Origin: Nioella aestuarii
GTDB lineage: Bacteria; Pseudomonadota; Alphaproteobacteria; Rhodobacterales; Rhodobacteraceae
Reading direction: 5' to 3'
DNA: 64,000 nucleotides
Assembly: GCF_050896395.1 (NCBI RefSeq)
Contig: NZ_JBPBBA010000004.1
Location: 124,001-188,000 of the forward strand
Part shown: one piece after another, positions 44,255-54,057 of the stretch
Layout: each line of letters starts with the position of its first letter
Position numbering within the stretch: position 1 is the stretch's first letter
Notes under the pieces: generated by a model
The model's input: only the letters and a program-made list of their open reading frames with translations
What the model was told of the DNA's origin: nothing
Databases searched by the model: none
Translations under genes and position numbers: made by a program

Positions 44255-45607
44255 ATGACTTTGATGACCAAGACAGGACGGGCTTTGCTGCTGGCAGCTG
44301 CCTCGACCCTGGCGCTCAGCGCCGCTGCCGGGGCGGACACGATCCGCTTCTGGACCACGGAAGAACAACCCGAACGTCTTGCCCGGCAAGAGGCAATGGC
44401 TGCGGACTTCACCGAAGAAACCGGCATCGAAGTGGAGGTTATCCCGGTCACCGAATCCGATCTGGGCACCCGCGCAACGGCGGCCTTTGCGGCTGGTGAT
44501 CTGCCCGACGTGATCTACCATCCGCTGCAATACGCACTGCCTTGGGCAGAGGCGGGCATTCTCGACACCGACGCCGCATCTGATGTGATCGACGTGCTCG
44601 GCATGGAGACTTTCGCATCCGGCGCGCTGGAAATGGCTGCAACGCCGGACGGCTATGCCTCGGTACCGGTGGATGGCTGGACGCAGATGATCGTCTATCG
44701 CGCCGACCTGTTTGCGGAAAACGGGCTGGAGCCGCCCAACACCTACGCAAACGTGCTGGCTGCCATCGAAGCTCTGCACAATCCGCCAGAGATGTTCGGC
44801 TTCGTCGCCGCAACCAAGGTGGACGAAAACTTCATGAGCCAGGTTCTGGAACATGTCTTCCTTGCCAACGGCGTGTCGCCAGTGGACGAAGACGGTGTTG
44901 CTGAACTGGATGTGGACGCCACCACCGAGGTTTTGGAATTCTACCGTGCCATCGTGGAGGCAAGCCCGGAAGGTGAACTCTTCTGGCAGCAATCTCGCGA
45001 GCTTTACTTCGCGGGCCGCGCGGCGATGATTATCTGGTCGCCCTTTATCCTTGATGAACTGGCCGGTCTGCGTGACAGCGCCCCGCCCACCATCAACGAT
45101 GATCCGACCAGCCGGGATCTGGCTGCCGCGACTGGCATCGTGACCAACTTTGCTGGTCCCTCGAACCCCGATGGGGCAGCTTGGGGCGATGTGCGTTACT
45201 TCGGGATCACCGCTGATGCGGATACCGATGCGGCGATGCAGTTCGTGGAATACTCCATGAACGAAGGCTACACCGCGACGCTGGCCATCGCACCCGAGGG
45301 CAAGTTTCCGGTCCGCCGCGGCACTGCGGAAGACCCCACGGCCTTCGCAGATGCATGGGCCGAGCTTGAGGTTGGCGTCGACCGCCGCGCACCGCTTGGC
45401 GAGCTCTACGCTCAGGAGATGATCGACGAAATCGTCGGCGGCCTGGATGTCGCACAGCGTTGGGGTGTTGCAGAGGGCCAGCTGGCGCTGGCAAGCCGCA
45501 TCATCAACAGCCAGGTCATCAACCGCTTGGTGCGTGAATATATCGATGGCGAGCGTGATGCCGCCGCGACGGTCGCGCTTATGAACGAAGAAATAGCTGG
45601 CCTCTGA
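44255..45607 (+). CDS. ABC sugar/solute-binding protein
   Basis: 450 residues, family 1 solute-binding protein with a signal peptide ending A-A-G-A. W-T-T-E-E-Q-P-E-R-L follows the mature N-terminus. Typical size for sugar-binding proteins of the CUT1 transporters. Ribosome site GGGAG. Followed by two permeases, a hydrolase and an ATPase, so the set is a complete importer. Confidence 0.92.
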   Translation: MTLMTKTGRALLLAAASTLALSAAAGADTIRFWTTEEQPERLARQEAMAADFTEETGIEVEVIPVTESDLGTRATAAFAAGDLPDVIYHPLQYALPWAEAGILDTDAASDVIDVLGMETFASGALEMAATPDGYASVPVDGWTQMIVYRADLFAENGLEPPNTYANVLAAIEALHNPPEMFGFVAATKVDENFMSQVLEHVFLANGVSPVDEDGVAELDVDATTEVLEFYRAIVEASPEGELFWQQSRELYFAGRAAMIIWSPFILDELAGLRDSAPPTINDDPTSRDLAAATGIVTNFAGPSNPDGAAWGDVRYFGITADADTDAAMQFVEYSMNEGYTATLAIAPEGKFPVRRGTAEDPTAFADAWAELEVGVDRRAPLGELYAQEMIDEIVGGLDVAQRWGVAEGQLALASRIINSQVINRLVREYIDGERDAAATVALMNEEIAGL

Positions 45608-45686
45608 TAGGTCTGCTTCCTCCTGGCCCCGGTTTCCTCAATCAACCGGGGCCACCCCTTTCCTTATTATTAACCGGAGCGGATGA

Positions 45687-46931
45687 ATGACCTCTGCCGT
45701 CCCCCCAAAGGGCACCGGCCCCCTTGCGCGCCGTGAAGCGCGACTGGCCTGGGGCCTTCTGTTGCCGACCCTCTCGGCGGTGGCGTTGGTGGTGATCCTT
45801 CCGCTTCTCGCGATCTTCTGGATCAGCGTGAAGCCGGTGGAACTGGCCGACCTGCGCGCCCCTGCTCCGGTTGCGAGTGAACAGATGCGAGGCCGCCCAT
45901 CTGACGCGGGCGACGACGCCACATGGCAATTCCGGATCCGCAATTCCTCGCCCGAAGAGGTGATCACCGGAGTTACCCTGCGCGATGCATTGCCATTAGG
46001 CTTCATGCCGGGCGAGATTGACCCGCGCTGCACCTTGTCCGGTTCAGACCTGTTCTGCGATCTTGGCGATCTCGACGGCGGTCAGAGAGAAACCATCGCG
46101 ATCGAAGGCACTGTATCGCAAGACTATTTCGACAATGAAACAGATGTCGACGATGTCGAGCCGGTTTTGACTGGCGAAGCGGATTTCATCCTGACCAATG
46201 CGGAATTCACCTTCGAGAACTTTGCCCGCTTGTTTGATAGCCGAGACTTCTGGGCGGTGATCTGGGCGACCATGTTCTATACCATCGTGGGCACAATCGG
46301 TGCGCTTGTCGTCGGGCTGTTTGCGGCACTGCTCTTGAACCGCAGCTTTCGGGGGCAGGGAATTCTGCGCGGGTTCTTCTTGTTCCCCTATGTTGCGCCG
46401 GTGATTGCGGTGGCGTTTTCGTGGGTGATTTTGTTCGATCCGTTCTCAGGCTCGGTGAATGCGCTCTTGGTGCAGATGGGCGTGGCCGAGAGCAGCATCA
46501 ACTTCTTCGGGGAACGCCCGCTGGCGCTGATCATGGTGACGGTGTTCGAGATCTGGCGCTATTTCCCACTGTCTTTCCTGTTCATCCTCGCGCGGATGCA
46601 ATCCATTGATACGGATATGTACGAGGCTGCCGATATGGATGGGGCGAGCCCTTTTCAAAAGTTCCGGTACCTCAGCCTGCCGCAACTGATGGGCATCCTT
46701 AGCGTACTGTTTTTGCTGCGCTTTATTTGGACGTTCAACAAGTTTGACGACATCTTCCTGCTGACCGGCGGCAATGCCGGGACGCGGACGCTGACGGTCA
46801 ATGTCTACGAGCAGGCCTTCGAGCTGTCCAATATCGGCGCGGGCGCGGCTGTGGCAGTTGTGATCCTGTTGTGTCTGCTGGCATTTTCCTGGGGCTTCTT
46901 CCGCTTCATGTCGCGGGAGGAGGGGCTATGA
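45687..46931 (+). CDS. ABC permease (MalF-type) with large periplasmic insertion
   Basis: 414 residues against about 300 for usual CUT1 permeases. After the first helix (residues 21-48) comes a stretch of about 120 residues with P-L-G-F-M-P-G-E-I, C115 and C124. It ends in V-S-Q-D-Y-F-D-N. This part looks like a DUF11/CARDB-type beta sandwich, probably periplasmic. The remaining five helices and the E-A-A-x-x-D-G-A-S loop are normal. Confidence 0.9.
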   Translation: MTSAVPPKGTGPLARREARLAWGLLLPTLSAVALVVILPLLAIFWISVKPVELADLRAPAPVASEQMRGRPSDAGDDATWQFRIRNSSPEEVITGVTLRDALPLGFMPGEIDPRCTLSGSDLFCDLGDLDGGQRETIAIEGTVSQDYFDNETDVDDVEPVLTGEADFILTNAEFTFENFARLFDSRDFWAVIWATMFYTIVGTIGALVVGLFAALLLNRSFRGQGILRGFFLFPYVAPVIAVAFSWVILFDPFSGSVNALLVQMGVAESSINFFGERPLALIMVTVFEIWRYFPLSFLFILARMQSIDTDMYEAADMDGASPFQKFRYLSLPQLMGILSVLFLLRFIWTFNKFDDIFLLTGGNAGTRTLTVNVYEQAFELSNIGAGAAVAVVILLCLLAFSWGFFRFMSREEGL

Positions 46932-47119
46932 GGACAGGTTATTTTCCTGCTTTCGGCGTCGATCCGTGTGTGCTTTCCGGGCGTGAAACCGCCGTTGCCG
47001 CCCGTACACCGGGCGTACACCCCCCATACATCCCCCGTGGATACGCAGGACCGCTATCCGCGGGCTGTGGCGGCACCCGCCGGAGCATTCCACTAAATCT
47101 GAAGGAGGCGGCGCAATGA
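46928..47119 (+). CDS. Possible 63-residue protein wedged between the permease genes
   Basis: An open frame starts with ATG at 46928, overlapping the first permease stop (ATGA), and ends TGA at 47117-47119, overlapping the next permease start (ATGA). The product, MRTGYFPAFGVDPCVLSG onwards, is rich in Pro and Gly, with no helix or known domain. The double ATGA overlap is the only evidence; it could be chance in a non-coding gap of about 185 bp. Confidence 0.3.
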   Translation: MRTGYFPAFGVDPCVLSGRETAVAARTPGVHPPYIPRGYAGPLSAGCGGTRRSIPLNLKEAAQ

Positions 47120-48330
47120 GCAGGCTTTGGCATGGGGCCTTCGTCGGGCCGCAGATAGGTATCCTCTGGGCCTTCGTGATTTCGGTCTCGGTTTCGGTTC
47201 TTCTGTCCTTTACGACCGGCGGTGCCTTTCGGCCGGGGCTGCTCGGCATTGTGATCAGCGGCGCGGTTCTGGGTCTGGCTGGTGTTCGCCAACCCGGTGC
47301 GCCCGCGCTGGTCGCTCTGGGGGTCGCGCTGGGCGTAGGGCTTGGGTTCACTCCTGTGGCGCCGATCCTGTTCGGGGACGGCACAGAAGTTGCTCTGAAG
47401 CTGTTGGCCGGGGCCCTGTTCGGCCTTTTCACGGGGTGGCCGCTTTCCACCATGTTGGCCGAAAGCCCCGCAGGGGCGATGACCCGGCATGAATTCGAAG
47501 AGGCTGAGATCCGGTTTCTGTCCGGGTTTGGCTATGTGTTCTTCACCGCGATTGTGGCCATTCCTTTCTACGTGATGGTGATGACCAGCCTGAAAAGCCA
47601 GGGCGAATTGATTGCAAATCCACTCGATTTCACCATCGACCTGAGCCAGGGCTGGGGCCTTTTCCGGTCCTATGTGGAGCTGTTCCGAGACTTCAATTTC
47701 GGCCGCTATATGTGGACCAGCTTTTTCGTCTCGGTGCTGACGGTGTTCATTACCCTGGCCTTCAGCATCCCCGGCGCCTACGCGGTCGCGCGACTGCGCT
47801 TTAAGGGGCAGAAGACCATGGGCCGGTCGATCCTGCTGATCTACATGGTGCCGATGATCGTGCTGGCGCTGCCGATCTACATCGTCTTCTCGATGACGGG
47901 TTTGCGTAACTCGATCCTGGGCATCGTGATGATCTATCCGGTCACGACGATCCCTGTCGCGCTTTATATGTTGCAGGGCTATTTCCGCGGGCTGCCTGCC
48001 GAGGTTGAAGAAGCGGGCCTGATGGACGGGCTAAGCCGCTTGAAAGTGATCTGGAAGATCACCCTGCCGCTGTCGTTGCCCGCGCTGGCGAGCGTGTCGC
48101 TCTATGTTTTCATGATCGCGTGGAACGAGTTCCTGTTGGCCTTCATGCTGCTCGATGATCCGTCACGCTTCACGCTGACGCGCGGGGTGGCGATGCTGAA
48201 CAGCTCGGAAGTGCCGCGACAGCACCTTATGGCGGGGGCGGTCATCGCCACCCTGCCGGTTATGGCCCTGTTCCTGGGGCTGGAGAAATTCATGACACGC
48301 GGATTGACCGCGGGGTCGGTCAAGGGATGA
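47116..48330 (+). CDS. ABC permease (MalG-type) with extra N-terminal helices
   Basis: 404 residues, about 120 more than usual. Residues 1-125 contain about four hydrophobic segments with no known counterpart; the ordinary MalG-like part begins near residue 133 and ends with E-A-G-L-M-D-G-L-S-R-L. GAAGGAGGC gives the ribosome site. Overlaps the hydrolase start by four bases. Confidence 0.9.
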   Translation: MSRLWHGAFVGPQIGILWAFVISVSVSVLLSFTTGGAFRPGLLGIVISGAVLGLAGVRQPGAPALVALGVALGVGLGFTPVAPILFGDGTEVALKLLAGALFGLFTGWPLSTMLAESPAGAMTRHEFEEAEIRFLSGFGYVFFTAIVAIPFYVMVMTSLKSQGELIANPLDFTIDLSQGWGLFRSYVELFRDFNFGRYMWTSFFVSVLTVFITLAFSIPGAYAVARLRFKGQKTMGRSILLIYMVPMIVLALPIYIVFSMTGLRNSILGIVMIYPVTTIPVALYMLQGYFRGLPAEVEEAGLMDGLSRLKVIWKITLPLSLPALASVSLYVFMIAWNEFLLAFMLLDDPSRFTLTRGVAMLNSSEVPRQHLMAGAVIATLPVMALFLGLEKFMTRGLTAGSVKG

Positions 48331-49628
48331 CGGGTATGTTCGATATGACGACAGAGCGGGTTGATCAACTGGATGCCGAGGCCCGCAGGATCCTGCGCCT
48401 GAACGATCGCGGAGGGTATACCGTGCCGACGGCGGGGCTCTATCCCTACCAATGGAACTGGGACAGCGCCTTTGCTGCTTTTGGCTTTGCCGCGTTCGAT
48501 ATCGACCGGGCCTGGACTGAGCTGGAAACCCTCATGGCGGGCCAGTGGGAAAACGGCATGGTGCCGCATATCCAATTCCACGTTTCCGATCCGGGCTATT
48601 TTCCCGGTGCGGATGTCTGGGGCACAGACGGGGCTGTCGGCAAAGGTGAGGGCCGGGTTGCCTCTTCGGGGATCAGCCAGCCCGCGGTTGCAGCCAGCTT
48701 TGCCTGGCGGATCTACCAAAAAGATCCGGGCGCGGGCATGGCGCGGTTGCGGGGAATGTTCCCGCGCCTGATGGCGTTTCATCGATGGTTCATCGCGGCA
48801 CGGGCGGAATCCGGCGCTGTGGCGATCAGCCATCCTTGGGAAGCAGGGCGCGACAACGCACCGGATTGGGACGAGGCGATGGCAGGGTTCGAACCCGAGG
48901 GAGTCGCCGCCTATACCCGCCGAGACACGGGCCATGTGGATCCCAAGATGCGGCCAACAAAGGCCGACTACGATCGCTATATCTGGCTGGTGCAGTTTGG
49001 CCGCGAACGCAAATGGGATGATGCGGCGATTGCGGCAGAGAGCCCGTTCCGCGTGGCCGACCCGACGCTGACCTTTACATTGATGCGGGCCTGCCGGGAT
49101 CTGGCCCGGATCGCGGATGCCTTGGGCGAGGACCGCACAGAGATTGACGGCTGGATCACGCGGTTGGAAGCCGGGGCCGAGACATTGTGGAATCCCGATA
49201 CCGCCTGTTACGACAGCCGCAACCTGCGGACCGGACGGCTGGCGGGTTGTGTCACCAATGCCTCTTTCCTTGGCTGGTGGGGAGGGCTGCGCGATGGCCA
49301 GCCTCTGGACACCCTGCACAGGATATTGGCCGCCGCCCCCTATTCGGTGCCGAGCTACGACCCGACGAGCCCGAAATTCGAGGGGCTGCGCTATTGGCGC
49401 GGGCCGGTCTGGGGGGTCATGAACATGATGGTGGGCGTCGGGTTGGCCGAAGCGGGCTTGAAAACCGAGGCGGAGCGCGTGCGCAGCGACACCGCTCGGT
49501 TGATTTCCGAGCATGGATTTGCCGAATATTTCGACCCACATAACGGAACGCCTGCCGGTGGAGGAACCTTCACCTGGACGGCGGCAATCTGGCTCGGATG
49601 GGCCTCTCCCAATGCAGAGGAGCTGTGA
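48327..49628 (+). CDS. GH63-like glycoside hydrolase, probably glucosylglycerate-type
   Basis: 433 residues of the (alpha/alpha)6-barrel MGH1/GH63-like type: L-Y-P-Y-Q-W-N-W-D-S-A-F near residue 40, S-H-P-W-E-A-G-R-D-N near residue 168, and Y-W-R-G-P-V-W near residue 352. Length and motifs match bacterial mannosylglycerate/glucosylglycerate hydrolases. Placed inside the transporter operon it probably cleaves the imported solute in the cytoplasm. The substrate is inferred. Confidence 0.85.
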   Translation: MTGMFDMTTERVDQLDAEARRILRLNDRGGYTVPTAGLYPYQWNWDSAFAAFGFAAFDIDRAWTELETLMAGQWENGMVPHIQFHVSDPGYFPGADVWGTDGAVGKGEGRVASSGISQPAVAASFAWRIYQKDPGAGMARLRGMFPRLMAFHRWFIAARAESGAVAISHPWEAGRDNAPDWDEAMAGFEPEGVAAYTRRDTGHVDPKMRPTKADYDRYIWLVQFGRERKWDDAAIAAESPFRVADPTLTFTLMRACRDLARIADALGEDRTEIDGWITRLEAGAETLWNPDTACYDSRNLRTGRLAGCVTNASFLGWWGGLRDGQPLDTLHRILAAAPYSVPSYDPTSPKFEGLRYWRGPVWGVMNMMVGVGLAEAGLKTEAERVRSDTARLISEHGFAEYFDPHNGTPAGGGTFTWTAAIWLGWASPNAEEL

Positions 49629-49631
49629 GCC

Positions 49632-50684
49632 ATGGGCGCTATCACGTTGAATGCCGTTGAGAAATGGTACGGTGACGTTCAGGTCATCAAGGGTGTGGAT
49701 CTTGAGATCAATGACGGGGAGTTCGTCATTTTCGTGGGGCCGTCGGGCTGCGGGAAATCGACCTTGCTGCGGATGATCGCCGGTCTGGAAGAAACCAGTC
49801 GGGGTCAGGTGATGATCGACGGGCGTGATGCCACGGCAGAGCCGCCATCGAAACGCGGTCTGGCGATGGTGTTCCAGAGCTATGCACTCTATCCGCATAT
49901 GTCGGTGGCCGAAAACATGGGGTTTTCCCTGAAAACCGCAGGCGCACCAAAGGCAGAAATTGAAGAGAAAGTGGCCGAGGCCGCCCGTGCGCTGCGGCTG
50001 GAGGAGTATCTGGAACGCCGGCCAAAAGACCTGTCGGGCGGACAGCGCCAGCGGGTTGCCATCGGCAGATCCATCGTGCGTGACCCCACGGCGTTTCTAT
50101 TCGATGAACCTCTATCCAATCTGGACGCGGCGCTGCGGGTCGAGATGCGGTACGAAATCGCCAAGCTGCATGAACAGCTCGATTCCACCATGATCTATGT
50201 GACCCACGATCAGGTCGAGGCCATGACGCTGGCGGACCGGATCGTGGTGCTGAGCGCGGGAAAGATCGAGCAGGTGGGCAGCCCGAGGGAATTGTATGAA
50301 CGGCCTGGAAATCTGTTCGTGGCGCAGTTCATCGGCAGCCCCAAGATGAACATCCTGCCCTGCACGGTCAGCGGGGGCGCTTTCCATATTCAGGATGGGC
50401 GCAGCGGACCGGCACAAGGCGCGGATGGCGCTGTCAATCTTGGGATTCGTCCCGAGGCCATCGAATTGGGAGAGCCGGGAACCGGTCATTTGGATGGCGT
50501 GGTCGACCTTGTTGAGTATCTTGGCGCTGACAACTATCTGGTGATCGATTGCGGCACATCAGGCAAGTTGACTGTTCGCGCCGATGGTGAAGAAGTCATT
50601 CGCGTGGGCGATCAGGTCGGACTTTGCTTCTCAGAGGGCAGAACCCACTTCTTCGACACGGCTGGACTGGCCTTGCAGATGTAA
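49632..50684 (+). CDS. ABC sugar transporter ATPase (UgpC/MsmK type)
   Basis: 350 residues: Walker A GPSGCGKS near residue 37, signature LSGGQRQRVA near 135, Walker B F-L-F-D-E-P, H-loop Y-V-T-H-D-Q-V-E-A-M, then TOBE domains. Energises the operon's permeases. Four bases after the hydrolase. Confidence 0.93.
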   Translation: MGAITLNAVEKWYGDVQVIKGVDLEINDGEFVIFVGPSGCGKSTLLRMIAGLEETSRGQVMIDGRDATAEPPSKRGLAMVFQSYALYPHMSVAENMGFSLKTAGAPKAEIEEKVAEAARALRLEEYLERRPKDLSGGQRQRVAIGRSIVRDPTAFLFDEPLSNLDAALRVEMRYEIAKLHEQLDSTMIYVTHDQVEAMTLADRIVVLSAGKIEQVGSPRELYERPGNLFVAQFIGSPKMNILPCTVSGGAFHIQDGRSGPAQGADGAVNLGIRPEAIELGEPGTGHLDGVVDLVEYLGADNYLVIDCGTSGKLTVRADGEEVIRVGDQVGLCFSEGRTHFFDTAGLALQM

Positions 50685-50750
50685 AACAGTTGCCATGAAG
50701 AGGGGGCTCTGCAACTCTGCTGAAAAGTCATTTTCAGACAGGGGTATTTC

Positions 50751-51341
50751 ATGAGCCTGCTCAAATCTGTGTCTATAGGGCTGATGTCACTGGCTCTTGC
50801 CGGGCCTTCTATGGCGCAGGACTGGGGGATTGAGTCCGAGTTCTCACAAGGCTGGTTCTTTGCCGGTACCGGCACTGATGGCGGACCGATCAGTTTCAAT
50901 TGCGCCGGGCATTACCCAACCGCAGATTGGTCCTATGGCGAGGGCGGCGGGCCCTATGATCCCTATATCATTCATGTCTCGATGACCGAGGCGCTCGGCC
51001 CGATTGACTGGAGCCAACCCGACGCCGGACGCCGGTCGGACATTATCTTTTCCATCGGCGGTCTTGGGTATCAGTTTCCACAGGTTCAGTGGAACGACAT
51101 GCTTGGTGATTGGGGTGTTGTGATTTCCATGGGCGATCCGCTGATCACCGCGTTGCTGGCCGGCGGCCCAAGCGAGCTGTGGGCCGGGGATCAGCGCATC
51201 GCGCAGCTTTCGGGCACTGGGATTTCGGCCAATCTTGCGCAGGCCATTCGGTTCTGCGATGGCCATTGGGCAGCCATGGGGGTGCAGGTGCCCCAACATG
51301 CGGCACAGACCGTCATGACACTGCGCGCGCAGGGTGGGTAG
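50751..51341 (+). CDS. Exported protein of unknown function
   Basis: 196 residues with a signal peptide ending M-A-Q. The mature protein has many Trp and Gly residues and a Cys pair (N-C-A-G near 50 and F-C-D-G near 170). No family recognised; periplasmic location inferred. Confidence 0.7.
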   Translation: MSLLKSVSIGLMSLALAGPSMAQDWGIESEFSQGWFFAGTGTDGGPISFNCAGHYPTADWSYGEGGGPYDPYIIHVSMTEALGPIDWSQPDAGRRSDIIFSIGGLGYQFPQVQWNDMLGDWGVVISMGDPLITALLAGGPSELWAGDQRIAQLSGTGISANLAQAIRFCDGHWAAMGVQVPQHAAQTVMTLRAQGG

Positions 51342-51364
51342 GTATTTTTCATAGGGTTGAGTAA

Positions 51365-52057
51365 ATGGAGCCCGTTGTTTTTATTCCCGGTTTCATGTCT
51401 GACGCGCGGGTATTCCGCAATCAGCTGGAAACTCTGTCTTTCCATAGGTCGGTTCAGGTCGCGTCGCTTGACGGTGTGGATAGCGTGCGAGAAATGGCCA
51501 CTCATGTGCTGAACAGCCTTCCGGAACGGTGTGCGCTGGTCGGTCATTCACTGGGTGGCATGGTGGCGATGGAGCTGGCGCGACGAGCGCCGGAAAGGGT
51601 GGCGCGGTTGGCATTGATCGCAACCGATGCCCTATCGGAATTGCCCAATGTGGCGGCGACGCGGGACATGATGATTGCGCGGGCTCGGGCCGGGCGGCTG
51701 GACCACGCCATGGCCGAGGCGGTGCCGTCTGCTGCCCTTGCGCCGGGGGCGCGACGTGCTGCGGTGATCGACACGATTCTTGACATGGCAGCCCGGGCGG
51801 GGGTGGATCGTTTTCAGGCGCAATCCCGCGCGTTGCAACGACGCCCCGATCAGCAGGGCACGCTGCGTCGCCTGATGGTTCCGACCCTTGTCATTTGTGG
51901 CGCGCATGATCGGCTGTTTCCGCCGCGCCGCCACGAAATCATGGCGGGTCTGCTGCCGCAGGCGCGAATGGTGCTGCTGGAAGAGGCAGGGCATATTCCG
52001 ATGCTGGAACAGCCCGAGCAGATGGCCGAGTGTCTGAACCAGTGGTTGGCGACCTGA
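51365..52057 (+). CDS. Alpha/beta-hydrolase
   Basis: 230 residues. Nucleophile G-H-S-L-G-G at about 59-64, charge relay Asp in I-C-G-A-H-D-R and His in G-H-I-P-M-L-E. A generic esterase or lipase-like fold; substrate unknown. Confidence 0.87.
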   Translation: MEPVVFIPGFMSDARVFRNQLETLSFHRSVQVASLDGVDSVREMATHVLNSLPERCALVGHSLGGMVAMELARRAPERVARLALIATDALSELPNVAATRDMMIARARAGRLDHAMAEAVPSAALAPGARRAAVIDTILDMAARAGVDRFQAQSRALQRRPDQQGTLRRLMVPTLVICGAHDRLFPPRRHEIMAGLLPQARMVLLEEAGHIPMLEQPEQMAECLNQWLAT

Positions 52058-52060
52058 GGG

Positions 52061-52618
52061 TTAGCCAGCCTTCGGTGCAAGCTTATCCGGGGCGATCGGG
52101 CTGCCATCAGCCTTGAAGAACGGTGTTTGCTTGCCACGTCCGACAAGCTTGGCGGCAACCGTGCGCTTCAGCATCCGCCATATGACCCGGTGGCCGTTCT
52201 GGTGGCGCTGCTTGCCGTCAGGCCCGGTGACAAATCCATGGGCAATGACGGGTCCGAGCGGAGCAGGGTCAGACAGGTTGCGGGTCAGCACACCCGTGAA
52301 CGGGATACCCGGACTGGCAAAGGTATTGAACATCGGCGTATCGCAGCACTGCGCAGTCCAGCGAAAGATCCCCTTGGGCGTCAGGCGAACCGGCGCCAGA
52401 TGATCGATGCCGGTGGCTATGTCGATGCGGTCGGGGGTGGTTTGCCACAGGTCAACGCCATCTGTGGCCTCCTCTGTCAGCCCAGACAAGGCCAATGACC
52501 GCGCACAGGCGTTGCAGTGGCAGACCACATGGGTGCCCTCGGAAGGGCGCACATCATGAAGGGTTCCGGTCACCGCGCCGCAGCGGCAGGCGAAGGAGAT
52601 ATCTGCGCCTGCCGTCAT
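52061..52618 (-). CDS. DUF6151-like zinc protein
   Basis: 185 residues with C-R-C-G at 11-14, C-H-C-N-A-C at 33-38 and Q-C-C near 93, a CENP-V/GFA-like zinc arrangement of the DUF6151 type. Five bases downstream of phaZ, so probably co-transcribed with it. Confidence 0.75.
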   Translation of the reverse strand: MTAGADISFACRCGAVTGTLHDVRPSEGTHVVCHCNACARSLALSGLTEEATDGVDLWQTTPDRIDIATGIDHLAPVRLTPKGIFRWTAQCCDTPMFNTFASPGIPFTGVLTRNLSDPAPLGPVIAHGFVTGPDGKQRHQNGHRVIWRMLKRTVAAKLVGRGKQTPFFKADGSPIAPDKLAPKAG

Positions 52619-52622
52619 GGGG

Positions 52623-53897
52623 TTATTCCGCGGCGGCGGTTGCTTCGCTTACCGGGGTTTTGGGCACATCGCAATTGGCGTCGATGAAGTTCAACACCAA
52701 GGGGCGGATATTGGTGCGCCAGCTTTTCCCGGCAAAGATGCCATAGTGGCCCGCGTTCGGTTCCAGGTAATTGGCTTTCTTGGAGTCCGGCAGGCCGGTG
52801 CAGAGCCGCAGTGCAGCGACACACTGACCTGGGGCCGAGATATCGTCCTTGCCGCCCTCGACCGTTTTCACGGCAACGGTTGTGATCTTGCCAAGATCGA
52901 CCTTTTTGCCCGCAACGGTGAAGCGATTCTGTGCGATTTCCAGTCCTTTGAAGATGCGCTCGACGGTGGACAGGTAGAATTCCGCCGTCATGTCCATCAC
53001 GGCAAGATACTCGTCGTAGAACCGGTTGTGCTTGTCATGATCGGACGCTTCGCCCTTGGCCACGGCGAGGATCTGGTTGGAAAACGCCTTTGCGTGCTTT
53101 TCCGCGTTCATTGCCATGAACGAGCTGAGCTGCTGAAGACCGGGATACACCATGCGGCCAGCGCCCATGTACTTGAAGCCGACGCGCTGAACGACGTGGC
53201 GTTCCAGCGTGCCCATGGTGATGCGATTGCCGAAATCGGTGACGTCGGTGGCGGCAGCATCCGGGTCGATCGGGCCGCCGATCAGGGTCAGCGTGCGGGG
53301 CTGTGCGTCGGGGTCTTCCTCGGCCAGATAGGCGGTGGCGGCCAGCGCGAGGGGCGCAGGTTGACAAACCGCGATAACATGAGTGTCTGGCCCCATTTCA
53401 CGCAGGAAATCAACGAGGTAGAGCGTATAGTCCTCGATATCGAACTTGCCTTCCGAGACCGGGATATCGCGGGCATTGTGCCAGTCGGTGATGTAGACAT
53501 CACAGTCGGGCAGCAGGCTGACCACGGTGGACCGCAAAAGCGTCGCGTAGTGGCCCGACATGGGCGCGACGAGCAGTATCTTGCGGCCCGTGGGCGCGCG
53601 GCCCTGCACCTTGAAGCGGATCAGATCGCCAAAGGGGCGCGGCATCACCGTCTGGATCTCTACCAGATGGTCGCGCCCGTCGGTGCCAGGAATGGAGTGA
53701 ATGTTCCAGTCCGGCTTGGCGATCATGCGTTCGAAGCTGCGCTCCATCACCTCGCCCCAGGCGGCGGTGAGCTTGATCATCGGATTCGGGATCAACCCAA
53801 GTTGGGGATAGCCGCACATCGCTCTCGCGGTGGAGCCAAGCCATTGGTTGGTCACGCGGATCGATTCCATCATGTCGTAGGTAAGAAGATGTTTCAT
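52623..53897 (-). CDS. phaZ: Intracellular polyhydroxyalkanoate depolymerase
   Basis: 424 residues. Begins MKHLLTYDMMESIR, as PhaZ of Rhodobacterales. The nucleophile lies in V-I-A-V-C-Q-P-A (Cys178), the Cys-type lipase box of intracellular depolymerases such as Cupriavidus PhaZ1. It mobilises stored polymer to hydroxyacids. Divergent from phaC with 160 bp between. Confidence 0.93.
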   Translation of the reverse strand: MKHLLTYDMMESIRVTNQWLGSTARAMCGYPQLGLIPNPMIKLTAAWGEVMERSFERMIAKPDWNIHSIPGTDGRDHLVEIQTVMPRPFGDLIRFKVQGRAPTGRKILLVAPMSGHYATLLRSTVVSLLPDCDVYITDWHNARDIPVSEGKFDIEDYTLYLVDFLREMGPDTHVIAVCQPAPLALAATAYLAEEDPDAQPRTLTLIGGPIDPDAAATDVTDFGNRITMGTLERHVVQRVGFKYMGAGRMVYPGLQQLSSFMAMNAEKHAKAFSNQILAVAKGEASDHDKHNRFYDEYLAVMDMTAEFYLSTVERIFKGLEIAQNRFTVAGKKVDLGKITTVAVKTVEGGKDDISAPGQCVAALRLCTGLPDSKKANYLEPNAGHYGIFAGKSWRTNIRPLVLNFIDANCDVPKTPVSEATAAAE

Positions 53898-54057
53898 CGC
53901 GTTAAGACTCCTGCAAAACTGGACAAAGACCGGTCCAGTCGGACCCGGATCATTTCGTCGCTTTGCCCCCTCACCCTGGCAAGGCTTATATGCACATGCA
54001 GCATTGAGAGGGCAAAATCAAGTCATGGCACAGCACGCGGACGAAGGAGACGGTGAT

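Noticed and set aside
53898..54057. PhaR operator between phaZ and phaC
   Set aside because: Only a partial TGC-rich sequence is present; no CTGC-N3/4-GCAG match.
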